A stretch of DNA of 64,000 nt from Arcuatula senhousia (lineage: Eukaryota > Mollusca > Bivalvia > Mytilida > Mytilidae), in assembly GCA_963971305.1 (NCBI GenBank), contig OZ020313.1, positions 23,633,260 through 23,697,259 of the forward strand, read 5' to 3'. The notes under the pieces are model-generated. The model worked only from the letters and a program-made list of their open reading frames with translations, did not search any database and was not told the DNA's origin. Both the position numbers and the translations under genes were made by a program. Shown here one piece after another: positions 47,031 to 58,700 of this stretch. The number at the start of each line of letters is the position of its first letter. Within the stretch, counting starts at the first letter, position 1.

Positions 47031-47781
47031 CAGACCTGTATATTAAATACAGGTCTATGGTATTTCTGGATCATTTTGAAGCGAATTTCCGTTGTTATGA
47101 GCCATGGGACCGTATTGTGTAACTTTTTCCGGGCCTGAATATTTTTCCCTGCCTGAAGTATTTAACCAGAATATTGTTTCTGGAGAAAATTTTTAACTGG
47201 TTATAAATGTATATATTTATTTCCATGGCTTGTTGATATTTTCCGGGGGACAAAGCAGGGATTTAACAAAACTTTTGGACATTCCTGGACAAAGTAACTA
47301 GTCAGAATGATATTCCGGCGGATTTTTTAACGACCTACATTATTGTAGTTAGGGTTGAGCCATTGTCGGGCCACATGTTATAAATGTCCCTGATTTATTG
47401 TTCTAAATAAAGCAGCTTCTTTTTACTGCGGTAGTGAGAAAAGATCAATACATGTACGCAGTATCTTTATTTGTTTTATGGGTACGAGGTCTAGAGAAAT
47501 ACATAATTTAGCATTTTCCATTCTGTCCCCTTCGCTTACTACCCCTGTTACCGAGAATCGCATGCTGTAAGAACTTCTTTTCATCAATTATTTATATACA
47601 CTTGCATTGGGCAATGAGAATAGGTTGATATCAAGTAAACAACAATTTACCAGTAAAATTATAGATAATTTATCTTTGTAAATCACATTCTAACACACAG
47701 GCTCACAGACTTGTGACTTTGTCAGTTTGTCAGGTTAGGTACAAGTGCAAAACGAGCTAGATAGATCAATCGAGCTAAGTA
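47031..47781. other. spacer between LINE and satellite
   Basis: I see no gene. A short inverted repeat (AGACCTGTAT with ATACAGGTCT) spans about 47034-47058 just after the LINE tail. The last bases before the satellite, 'gagctaagta', are unique to this left edge and end in the same AAGTA as the satellite monomer. Confidence 0.4.
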
Positions 47782-49028
47782 GGTTACAACTGCGCAAATG
47801 CTAACCTCTGCCACCGGTAAATTTTGTAACCTAAGATAAAGCGTGGAATAAAATACAGACAGCAACGTGATTGGTTGATATAAAATAATATTTAAATAGA
47901 TGAATGAATAAACTTCTGTTAAATATTGACAAAGAAATTCTGGTGCCAATCATGTGTTTACAGTAGCGATATCAGACCATTTTTAATGAATTATTATTTT
48001 TCATTAAAAAAATTATATCTTAAAAATTCAATCTTTTAGAAACATTTTCCAATTTATATTTTACAAATTGGTTGAGAAATAAAGAAGTTATGGTAGTTTG
48101 AAGATAGGTGGTTGGGGAAATCTATCTGTCAAATTTATCCATCGGCAACGATAAATATTTACCTGAAATCGGGCAGTGTTTTCCTAACAAACTGTACTTA
48201 ATAACGAAATTTCTCCTAACACTGGTTTGCGCTAAAATGCGCTAAGTTGTACAATTTAACTGTTTATATGATTTTGTAGATTAAAGATCAAGCTTTTTAA
48301 TGATATATTGGTCAAATTTCGTCATAATCATCTTCCAAGTCAAATTCAAACTCAAAGTTGACCAACTTTGAACCTCAAAATCGAAAGTGTTCAATGGAAA
48401 ATTCCCAAAACTAAAAATAGCATCATATTCCCCAATGTTACCTCTTTCTTTTGATATACAATATGTAAGGCTTCTTCTGATTGGCTAATAAAAATAAAAC
48501 TTTTCCTACACATGCCCAGACGCCTGGAGCGTCAAAATGGTTTCCACAATCGTGAATTTACAGGAAATTCATTATTTTTGGCTCAAATTTCTGATATGAC
48601 ACTTTTTTAGTAAGGAAAAAGAAAGATATGTAAGAAAAATTCAATCTTTTATCTTTTTAACAATTCTGCAAGGCTTATGGAAAAAGTTACAGCAGTTTGA
48701 ACTCAGGTGGGACATTCATTTGACAGATCTTTGACATCAAAATCGTTGATCGATTGATATCGCTATTTACAGGGTGCTCGCATCTTTGAAAATTTGGGTT
48801 TTGAAAATAAAATCGAAAAATCACCCCCCTTTTTTCAACCTAAAATTACGTTCATTAACGCCGCATAGACATAGGTTTTTTATTGGCTAAAAATAAATGT
48901 TTGGATGTTAACTGAAAGATTTTGACCCATAGAAAGTGAAAATCGGTCAATAACTATTTTTTAAAAAAATGAATGCAAGGGTACCCCCTATGGAAAAATG
49001 CATTGTTAGCATTTGCGCAGTTATAACC
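47782..49028. mobile_element. leftmost copy of the 438-bp inverted-repeat element, carrying a nested insertion
   Basis: The ends GGTTACAACTGCGCAAATGC and the complement of GCATTTGCGCAGTTATAACC agree at 23 of 24 positions overall. Removing the nested 802-bp element plus one 7-bp duplication leaves exactly 438 bp, the size of the copies at 55330, 57508, 59687 and 61865. The left flank is AAGTA and the right flank TATA. TA is therefore the safest target duplication, as for Tc1/mariner-type elements (inference). The 75-codon ORF inside is not a gene. Confidence 0.8.
47964..48765. mobile_element. 802-bp nested MITE with 7-bp target duplication
   Basis: It begins TAGCGATATCA and ends TGATATCGCTA, a perfect 11-bp inverted repeat. 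TTTACAG flanks both sides (47957-47963 and 48766-48772). The other four copies of the host element read TTTACAGGGTGCTCGC without interruption (for example at 55505), a direct empty-site proof. There is no coding signal. Confidence 0.9.
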
Positions 49029-49032
49029 TATA

Positions 49033-52000
49033 GAAACTGCCTCTTTTTACGTTGCATTGATTGTTATAAAGCTTTATTTGAATGGAATGTGAAATATCGA
49101 CGTGTAAATACAAATTATGACATTTGGTCCAGAGTTCGCGAAATGTGTCGGACCTGACTGGTAAAATTTAAGTAGGTCCGGCATTTTTAACATACTTACT
49201 GGACCCATGTCCGGTAGAATTTTAGAAATTCTTTACAAGTTGTAGTAGACAGGACCAGTAAAAAAAAATTAGGTCCAATCAAAGATTCCATTTTGGCAGA
49301 CCTATGTCCGGCAAAGAAATTTTGAGTTTCGCGAACTCTGTTGGTCTATATTCAGATTGCAAAAACCGGTCTATAGTCTGTTTCTTAATTCTGAAATAGG
49401 AAAAAGGAGAATATCGACATAGGGACGCATAAAAAAATAATTCTGTTGTTATTATTGATCAAAGATTGGTTGTTTGCATTTTTTTTTATTTTGCTTAGAT
49501 TCATAGGTATTTTTTAAACGCCAGTAAGTACACAAAATTGATTCAAACCAGGACAAAATTTTTAAAACGCCCCAAGCGAAAATTTTGTCCAGTTGTCCAC
49601 AATGGGGGTGCATTAAAACTGTTAATTTGAAAAACCTAAAGATATAATTCTCTGCTTAAAACTATTATAAAATTAATGTGTAGATGCAGATGTAACACAT
49701 TGCACACAAAAACTCAAACTTTTTGTGCTACAAGAAGGTTATAGTCTGTTTCAAAATGCCGCAATTTTTCTATTTTCCAAAAAGTTACAATATCTTTATA
49801 TTTAGACCCATATTTTGGTCCAAATAGGCCAAAGGTATATCGGAAGTCAATCTCATCTATAGATAATACATATGTCTTGTATAAAATATGGGGGAAATCT
49901 TAAGCTTGTAAAGAACGTTCTGGTAGAATACCGTATTTCCTCTAACAACCACTTAAAAATTTAGATTTTTCTTGCAAGAGGGTGGCTATTTAAAATCAGC
50001 TCTCCAAGGCTTTAACAAAAAGATTATTTTTTCTCACTAGTTATATAAAGTCTAGATATATTAAATATACTTTTGATAAAAGAAAAGTATCCTTCTGATT
50101 TTTATGCAAAAAGTATAGAAACTGCCTCTTTTTACGTTGCATTGATTGTTATAAAGCTTTATTTGAATGGAATGTGAAATATCGACGTGTAAATACAAAT
50201 TATGACATTTGGTCTATATTCAGATTGCAAAAACCGGTCTATAGTCTGTTTCTTAATTCTGAAATAGGAAAAAGGAGAATATCGACATAGGGACGCATAA
50301 AAAAATAATTCTGTTGTTATTATTGATCAAAGATTGGTTGTTTGCATTTTTTTTTATTTTGCTTAGATTCATAGGTATTTTTTAAACGCCAGTAAGTACA
50401 CAAAATTGATTCAAACCAGGACAAAATTTTTAAAACGCCCCAAGCGAAAATTTTGTCCAGTTGTCCACAATGGGGGTGCATTAAAACTGTTAATTTGAAA
50501 AACCTAAAGATATAATTCTCTGCTTAAAACTATTATAAAATTAATGTGTAGATGCAGATGTAACACATTGCACACAAAAACTCAAACTTTTTGTGCTACA
50601 AGAAGGTTATAGTCTGTTTCAAAATGCCGCAATTTTTCTATTTTCCAAAAAGTTACAATATCTTTATATTTAGACCCATATTTTGGTCCAAATAGGCCAA
50701 AGGTATATCGGAAGTCAATCTCATCTATAGATAATACATATGTCTTGTATAAAATATGGGGGAAATCTTAAGCTTGTAAAGAACGTTCTGGTAGAATACC
50801 GTATTTCCTCTAACAACCACTTAAAAATTTAGATTTTTCTTGCAGAGGGTGGCTATTTAAAATCAGCTCTCCAAGGCTTTAACAAAAAGATTATTTTTTC
50901 TCACTAGTTATATAAAGTCTAGATATATTAAATATACTTTTGATAAAAGAAAAGTATCCTTCTGATTTTTATGCAAAAAGTATAGAAACTGCCTCTTTTT
51001 ACGTTGCATTGATTGTTATAAAGCTTTATTTGAATGGAATGTGAAATATCGACGTGTAAATACAAATTATGACATTTGGTCTATATTCAGATTGCAAAAA
51101 CCGGTCTATAGTCTGTTTCTTAATTCTGAAATAGGAAAAAGGAGAATATCGACATACAGGGTAGGGACGCATAAAAAAATAATTCTGTTGTTATTATTGA
51201 TCAAAGATTGGTTGTTTGCATTTTTTTTTATTTTGCTTAGATTCATAGGTATTTTTTAAACGCCAGTAAGTACACAAAATTGATTCAAACCAGGACAAAA
51301 TTTTTAAAACGCCCCAAGCGAAAATTTTGTCCAGTTGTCCACAATGGGGGTGCATTAAAACTGTTAATTTGAAAAACCTAAAGATATAATTCTCTGCTTA
51401 AAACTATTATAAAATTAATGTGTAGATGCAGATGTAACACATTGCACACAAAAACTCAAACTTTTTGTGCTACAAGAAGGTTATAGTCTGTTTCAAAATG
51501 CCGCAATTTTTCTATTTTCCAAAAAGTTACAATATCTTTATATTTAGACCCATATTTTGGTCCAAATAGGCCAAAGGTATATCGGAAGTCAATCTCATCT
51601 ATAGATAATACATATGTCTTGTATAAAATATGGGGGAAATCTTAAGCTTGTAAAGAACGTTCTGGTAGAATACCGTATTTCCTCTAACAACCACTTAAAA
51701 ATTTAGATTTTTCTTGCAAGAGGGTGGCTATTTAAAATCAGCTCTCCAAGGCTTTAACAAAAAGATTATTTTTTCTCACTAGTTATATAAAGTCTAGATA
51801 TATTAAATATACTTTTGATAAAAGAAAAGTATCCTTCTGATTTTTATGCAAAACGTATAGAAACTGCCTCTTTTTACGTTGCATTGATTGTTATAAAGCT
51901 TTATTTGAATGGAATGTGAAATATCGACGTGTAAATACAAATTATGACATTTGGTCTATATTCAGATTGCAAAAACCGGTCTATAGTCTGTTTCTTAATT

Positions 52001-55000
52001 CTGAAATAGGAAAAAGGAGAATATCGACATAGGGACGCATAAAAAAATAATTCTGTTGTTATTATTGATCAAAGATTGGTTGTTTGCATTTTTTTTTATT
52101 TTGCTTAGATTCATAGGTATTTTTTAAACGCCAGTAAGTACACAAAATTGATTCAAACCAGGACAAAATTTTTAAAACGCTCCAAGCGAAAATTTTGTCC
52201 AGTTGTCCACAATGGGGGTGCATTAAAACTGTTAATTTGAAAAACCTAAAGATATAATTCTCTGCTTAAAACTATTATAATATTAATGTGTAGATGCAGA
52301 TGTAACACATTGCACACAAAAACTCAAACTTTTTGTGCTACAAGAAGGTTATAGTCTGTTTCAAAATGCCGCAATTTTTCTATTTTCCAAAAAGTTACAA
52401 TATCTTTATATTTAGACCCATATTTTGGTCCAAATAGGCCAAAGGTATATCGGAAGTCAATCTCATCTATAGATAATACATATGTCTTGTATAAAATATG
52501 GGGGAAATCTTAAGCTTGTAAAGAACGTTCTGGTAGAATACCGTATTTCCTCTAACAACCACTTAAAAATTTAGATTTTTCTTGCAAGAGGGTGGCTATT
52601 TAAAATCAGCTCTCCAAGGCTTTAACAAAAAGATTATTTTTTCTCACTAGTTATATAAAGTCTAGATATATTAAATATACTTTTGATAAAAGAAAAGTAT
52701 CCTTCTGATTTTTATGCAAAAAGTATAGAAACTGCCTCTTTTTACGTTGCATTGATTGTTATAAAGCTTTATTTGAATGGAATGTGAAATATCGACGTGT
52801 AAATACAAATTATGACATTTGGTCTATATTCAGATTGCAAAAACCGGTCTATAGTCTGTTTCTTAATTCTGAAATAGGAAAAAGGAGAATATCGACATAG
52901 GGACGCATAAAAAAATAATTCTGTTGTTATTATTGTTCAAAGATTGGTTGTTTGCATTTTTTTTTATTTTGCTTAGATTCATAGGTATTTTTTAAACGCC
53001 AGTAAGTACACAAAATTGATTCAAACCAGGACAAAATTTTTAAAACGCCCCAAGCGAAAATTTTGTCCAGTTGTCCACAATGGGGGTGCATTAAAACTGT
53101 TAATTTGAAAAACCTAAAGATATAATTCTCTGCTTAAAACTATTATAAAATTAATGTGTAGATGCAGATGTAACACATTGCACACAAAAACTCAAACTTT
53201 TTGTGCTACAAGAAGGTTATAGTCTGTTTCAAAATGCCGCAATTTTTCTATTTTCCAAAAAGTTACAATATCTTTATATTTAGACCCATATTTTGGTCCA
53301 AATAGGCCAAAGGTATATCGGAAGTCAATCTCATCTATAGATAATACATATGTCTTGTATAAAATATGGGAGAAATCTTAAGCTTGTAAAGAACGTTCTG
53401 GTAGAATACCGTATTTCCTCTAACAACCACTTAAAAATTTAGATTTTTCTTGCAAGAGGGTGGCTATTTAAAATCAGCTCTCCAAGGCTTTAACAAAAAG
53501 ATTATTTTTTCTCACTAGTTATATAAAGTCTAGATATATTAAATATACTTTTGATAAAAGAAAAGTATCCTTCTGATTTTTATGCAAAAAGTATAGAAAC
53601 TGCCTCTTTTTACGATGCATTGATTGTTATAAAGCTTTATTTGAATGGAATGTGAAATATCGACGTGTAAATACAAATTATGACATTTGGTCTATATTCA
53701 GATGCAAAAACCGGTCTATAGTCTGTTTCTTAATTCTGAAATAGGAAAAAGGAGAATATCGACATAGGGACGCATAAAAAAATAATTCTGTTGTTATTAT
53801 TGATCAAAGATTGGTTGTTTGCATTTTTTTTTATTTTGCTTAGATTCATAGGTATTTTTTAAACGCCAGTAAGTACACAAAATTGATTCAAACCAGGACA
53901 AAATTTTTAAAACGCCCCAAGCGAAAATTTTGTCCAGTTGTCCACAATGGGGGTGCATTAAAACTGTTAATTTGAAAAACCTAAAGATATAATTCTCTGC
54001 TTAAAACTATTATAAAATTAATGTGTAGATGCAGATGTAACACATTGCACACAAAAACTCAAACTTTTTGTGCTACAAGAAGGTTATAGTCTGTTTCAAA
54101 ATGCCGCAATTTTTCTATTTTCCAAAAAGTTACAATATCTTTATATTTAGACCCATATTTTGGTCCAAATAGGCCAAAGGTATATCGGAAGTCAATCTCA
54201 TCTATAGATAATACATATGTCTTGTATAAAATATGGGGGAAATCTTAAGCTTGTAAAGAACGTTCTGGTAGAATACCGTATTTCCTCTAACAACCACTAA
54301 AAAATTTAGATTTTTCTTGCAAGAGGGTGGCTATTTAAAATCAGCTCTCCAAGGCTTTAACAAAAAGATTATTTTTTCTCACTAGTTATATAAAGTCTAG
54401 ATATATTAAATATACTTTTGATAAAAGAAAAGTATCCTTCTGATTTTTATGCAAAAAGTATAGAAACTGCCTCTTTTTACGATGCATTGATTGTTATAAA
54501 GCTTTATTTGAATGGAATGTGAAATATCGACGTGTAAATACAAATTATGACATTTGGTCTATATTCAGATGCAAAAACCGGTCTATAGTCTGTTTCTTAA
54601 TTCTGAAATAGGAAAAAGGAGAATATCGACATAGGGACGCATAAAAAAATAATTCTGTTGTTATTATTGATCAAAGATTGGTTGTTTGCATTTTTTTTTA
54701 TTTTGCTTAGATTCATAGGTATTTTTTAAACGCCAGTAAGTACACAAAATTGATTCAAACCAGGACAAAATTTTTAAAACGCCCCAAGCGAAAATTTTGT
54801 CCAGTTGTCCACAATGGGGGTGCATTAAAACTGTTAATTTGAAAAACCTAAAGATATAATTCTCTGCTTAAAACTATTATAAAATTAATGTGTAGATGCA
54901 GATGTAACACATTGCACACAAAAACTCAAACTTTTTGTGCTACAAGAAGGTTATAGTCTGTTTCAAAATGCCGCAATTTTTCTATTTTCCAAAAAGTTAC

Positions 55001-55329
55001 AATATCTTTATATTTAGACCCATATTTTGGTCCAAATAGGCCAAAGGTATATCGGAAGTCAATCTCATCTATAGATAATACATATGTCTTGTATAAAATA
55101 TGGGGGAAATCTTAAGCTTGTAAAGAACGTTCTGGTAGAATACCGTATTTCCTCTAACAACCACTAAAAAATTTAGATTTTTCTTGCAAGAGGGTGGCTA
55201 TTTAAAATCAGCTCTCCAAGGCTTTAACAAAAAGATTATTTTTTCTCACTAGTTATATAAAGTCTAGATATATTAAATATACTTTTGATAAAAGAAAAGT
55301 ATCCTTCTGATTTTTATGCAAAAAGTATA
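49033..55329. repeat. 868-bp satellite, seven tandem monomers
   Basis: Monomers start with GAAACTGCCTCTTTTTACG at 49033, 50118, 50985, 51860, 52728, 53596 and 54463. Lengths are 867-868, except the first (with a 217-bp insertion) and the third (875, with a small insertion near 51160). Copies are nearly identical. Each contains a 12-bp perfect inverted repeat, GGACAAAATTTT and AAAATTTTGTCC around a 16-nt loop. Short ORFs (about 56 codons from the monomer start) are conserved only because the DNA is. No gene is supported. Confidence 0.95.
49130..49340. mobile_element. 211-bp MITE inside the first satellite monomer
   Basis: The ends CAGAGTTCGCGAAA and its exact complement form a 14-bp inverted repeat. 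TTGGTC is duplicated at 49124-49129 and 49341-49346. All other monomers read ATTTGGTCTATATTCAG here, showing the empty site. The interior has several short GGTCCG/CGGAC motifs. Only this copy carries it, so it inserted after, or escaped, homogenisation. Confidence 0.92.
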
Positions 55330-55767
55330 GGTTACAACTGCGCAAATGCTAACCTCTGCCACCGGTAAATTTTGTACCCTAAGATGTAGCGTGGAATAAA
55401 ATACAGACAGCAACATGATTGGTTGATATAAAATAATATTTAAATAGATGAATGAATAAACTTCTGTTAAATATTGACAAAGAAATTCTGGTGCCAATCA
55501 TGTGTTTACAGGGTGCTCGCATCTTTGAAAATTTGGGTTTTGAAAATAAAATCGAAAAATCACCCCCCTTTTTTCAACCTAAAATTACGTTCATTAACGC
55601 TGCATAGACATAGGTTTTTTATTGGCTAAAAATAAACGTTTGGATGTTAACTGAAAGATTTTGACCCATAGAAAGTGAAAATCGGTCAATAACTATTTTT
55701 TAAAAAAATGAATGCAAGGGTACCCCCTATGGAAAAATGCATTGTTAGCATTTGCGCAGTTATAACC
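55330..55767. mobile_element. 438-bp inverted-repeat element fixed inside the higher-order repeat
   Basis: It has the same ends as the copy at 47782. It is flanked by TATA on both sides, while a plain monomer junction reads AAAAAGTATAGAAACTG with a single TATA. Further copies: 57508-57945, 59687-60124 and 61865-62302. Each includes the same 74-codon antisense ORF, a by-product of the element and monomer end. Confidence 0.88.
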
Positions 55768-58700
55768 TATAGAAACTGCCTCTTTTTACGTTGCATTGAT
55801 TGTTATAAAGCTTTATTTGAATGGAATGTGAAATATCGACGTGTAAATACAAATTATGACATTTGGTCTATATTCAGATTGCAAAAACCGGTCTATAGTC
55901 TGTTTCTTAATTCTGAAATAGGAAAAAGGAGAATATCGACATAGGGACGCATAGAAAAATAATTCTGTTGTTATTATTGATCAAAGATTGGTTGTTTGCA
56001 TTTTTTTTTATTTTGCTTAGATTCATAGGTATTTTTTAAACGCCAGTAAGTACACAAAATTGATTCAAACCAGGACAAAATTTTTAAAACGCCCCAAGCG
56101 AAAATTTTGTCCAGTTGTCCACAATGGGGGTGCATTAAAACTGTTAATTTGAAAAACCTAAAGATATAATTCTCTGCTTAAAACTATTATAAAATTAATG
56201 TGTAGATGCAGATGTAACACATTGCACACAAAAACTCAAACTTTTTGTGCTACAAGAAGGTTATAGTCTGTTTCAAAATGCCGCAATTTTTCTATTTTCC
56301 AAAAAGTTACAATATCTTTATATTTAGACCCATATTTTGGTCCAAATAGGCCAAAGGTATATCGGAAGTCAATCTCATCTATAGATAATACATATGTCTT
56401 GTATAAAATATGGGGGAAATCTTAAGCTTGTAAAGAACGTTCTGGTAGAATACCGTATTTCCTCTAACAACCACTTAAAAATTTAGATTTTTCTTGCAAG
56501 AGGGTGGCTATTTAAAATCAGCTCTCCAAGGCTTTAACAAAAAGATTATTTTTTCTCACTAGTTATATAAAGTCTAGATATATTAAATATACTTTTGATA
56601 AAAGAAAAGTATCCTTCTGATTTTTATGCAAAAAGTATAGAAACTGCCTCTTTTTACGTTGCATTGATTGTTATAAAGCTTTATTTGTATGGAATGTGAA
56701 ATATCGACGTGTAAATACAAATTATGACATTTGGTCTATATTCAGATTGCAAAAACCGGTCTATAGTCTGTTTCTTAATTCTGAAATAGGAAAAAGGAGA
56801 ATATCGACATAGGGACGCATAAAAAAATAATTCTGTTGTTATTATTGATCAAAGATTGGTTGTTTGCATTTTTTTTTATTTTGCTTAGATTCATAGGTAT
56901 TTTTTAAACGCCAGTAAGTACACAAAATTGATTCAAACCAGGACAAAATTTTTAAAACGCCCCAAGCGAAAATTTTGTCCAGTTGTCCACAATGGGGGTG
57001 CATTAAAACTGTTAATTTGAAAAACCTAAAGATATAATTCTCTGCTTAAAACTATTATAAAATTAATGTGTAGATGCAGATGTAACACATTGCACACAAA
57101 AACTCAAACTTTTTGTGCTACAAGAAGGTTATAGTCTGTTTCAAAATGCCGCAATTTTTCTATTTTCCAAAAAGTTACAATATCTTTATATTTAGACCCA
57201 TATTTTGGTCCAAATAGGCCAAAGGTATATCGGAAGTCAATCTCATCTATAGATAATACATATGTCTTGTATAAAATATGGGGGAAATCTTAAGCTTGTA
57301 AAGAACGTTCTGGTAGAATACCGTATTTCCTCTAACAACCACTAAAAAATTTAGATTTTTCTTGCAAGAGGGTGGCTATTTAAAATCAGCTCTCCAAGGC
57401 TTTAACAAAAAGATTATTTTTTCTCACTAGTTATATAAAGTCTAGATATATTAAATATACTTTTGATAAAAGAAAAGTATCCTTCTGATTTTTATGCAAA
57501 AAGTATAGGTTACAACTGCGCAAATGCTAACCTCTGCCACCGGTAAATTTTGTACCCTAAGATGTAGCGTGGAATAAAATACAGACAGCAACATGATTGG
57601 TTGATATAAAATAATATTTAAATAGATGAATGAATAAACTTCTGTTAAATATTGACAAAGAAATTCTGGTGCCAATCATGTGTTTACAGGGTGCTCGCAT
57701 CTTTGAAAATTTGGGTTTTGAAAATAAAATCGAAAAATCACCCCCCTTTTTTCAACCTAAAATTACGTTCATTAACGCTGCATAGACATAGGTTTTTTAT
57801 TGGCTAAAAATAAACGTTTGGATGTTAACTGAAAGATTTTGACCCATAGAAAGTGAAAATCGGTCAATAACTATTTTTTAAAAAAATGAATGCAAGGGTA
57901 CCCCCTATGGAAAAATGCATTGTTAGCATTTGCGCAGTTATAACCTATAGAAACTGCCTCTTTTTACGTTGCATTGATTGTTATAAAGCTTTATTTGAAT
58001 GGAATGTGAAATATCGACGTGTAAATACAAATTATGACATTTGGTCTATATTCAGATTGCAAAAACCGGTCTATAGTCTGTTTCTTAATTCTGAAATAGG
58101 AAAAAGGAGAATATCGACATAGGGACGCATAGAAAAATAATTCTGTTGTTATTATTGAACAAAGATTGGTTGTTTGCATTTTTTTTTATTTTGCTTAGAT
58201 TCATAGGTATTTTTTAAACGCCAGTAAGTACACAAAATTGATTCAAACCAGGACAAAAATTTGTAAAACGCCCCAAGCGAAAATTTTGTCCAGTTGTCCA
58301 CAATGGGGGTGCATTAAAACTGTTAATTTGAAAAACCTAAAGATATAATTCTCTGCTTAAAACTATTATAAAATTAATGTGTAGATGCAGATGTAACACA
58401 TTGCACACAAAAACTCAAACTTTTTGTGCTACAAGAAGGTTATAGTCTGTTTCAAAATGCCGCAATTTTTCTATTTTCCAAAAAGTTACAATATCTTTAT
58501 ATTTAGACCCATATTTTGGTCCAAATAGGCCAAAGGTATATCGGAAGTCAATCTCATCTATAGATAATACATATGTCTTGTATAAAATATGGGGGAAATC
58601 TTAAGCTTGTAAAGAACGTTCTGGTAGAATACCGTATTTCCTCTAACAACCACTTAAAAATTTAGATTTTTCTTGCAAGAGGGTGGCTATTTAAAATCAG

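Noticed and set aside
47722..47949. Repeated 74-75-codon minus-strand ORF (also 55273, 57451, 59630, 61808)
   Set aside because: It lies across the 438-bp element and monomer end and is conserved only because the satellite DNA is nearly identical; no start context or motif.
55708..55944. Repeated 78-codon plus-strand ORF (also 57886, 60065, 62243)
   Set aside because: Spans the junction of the 438-bp element and the 868-bp monomer in every unit; a satellite by-product.
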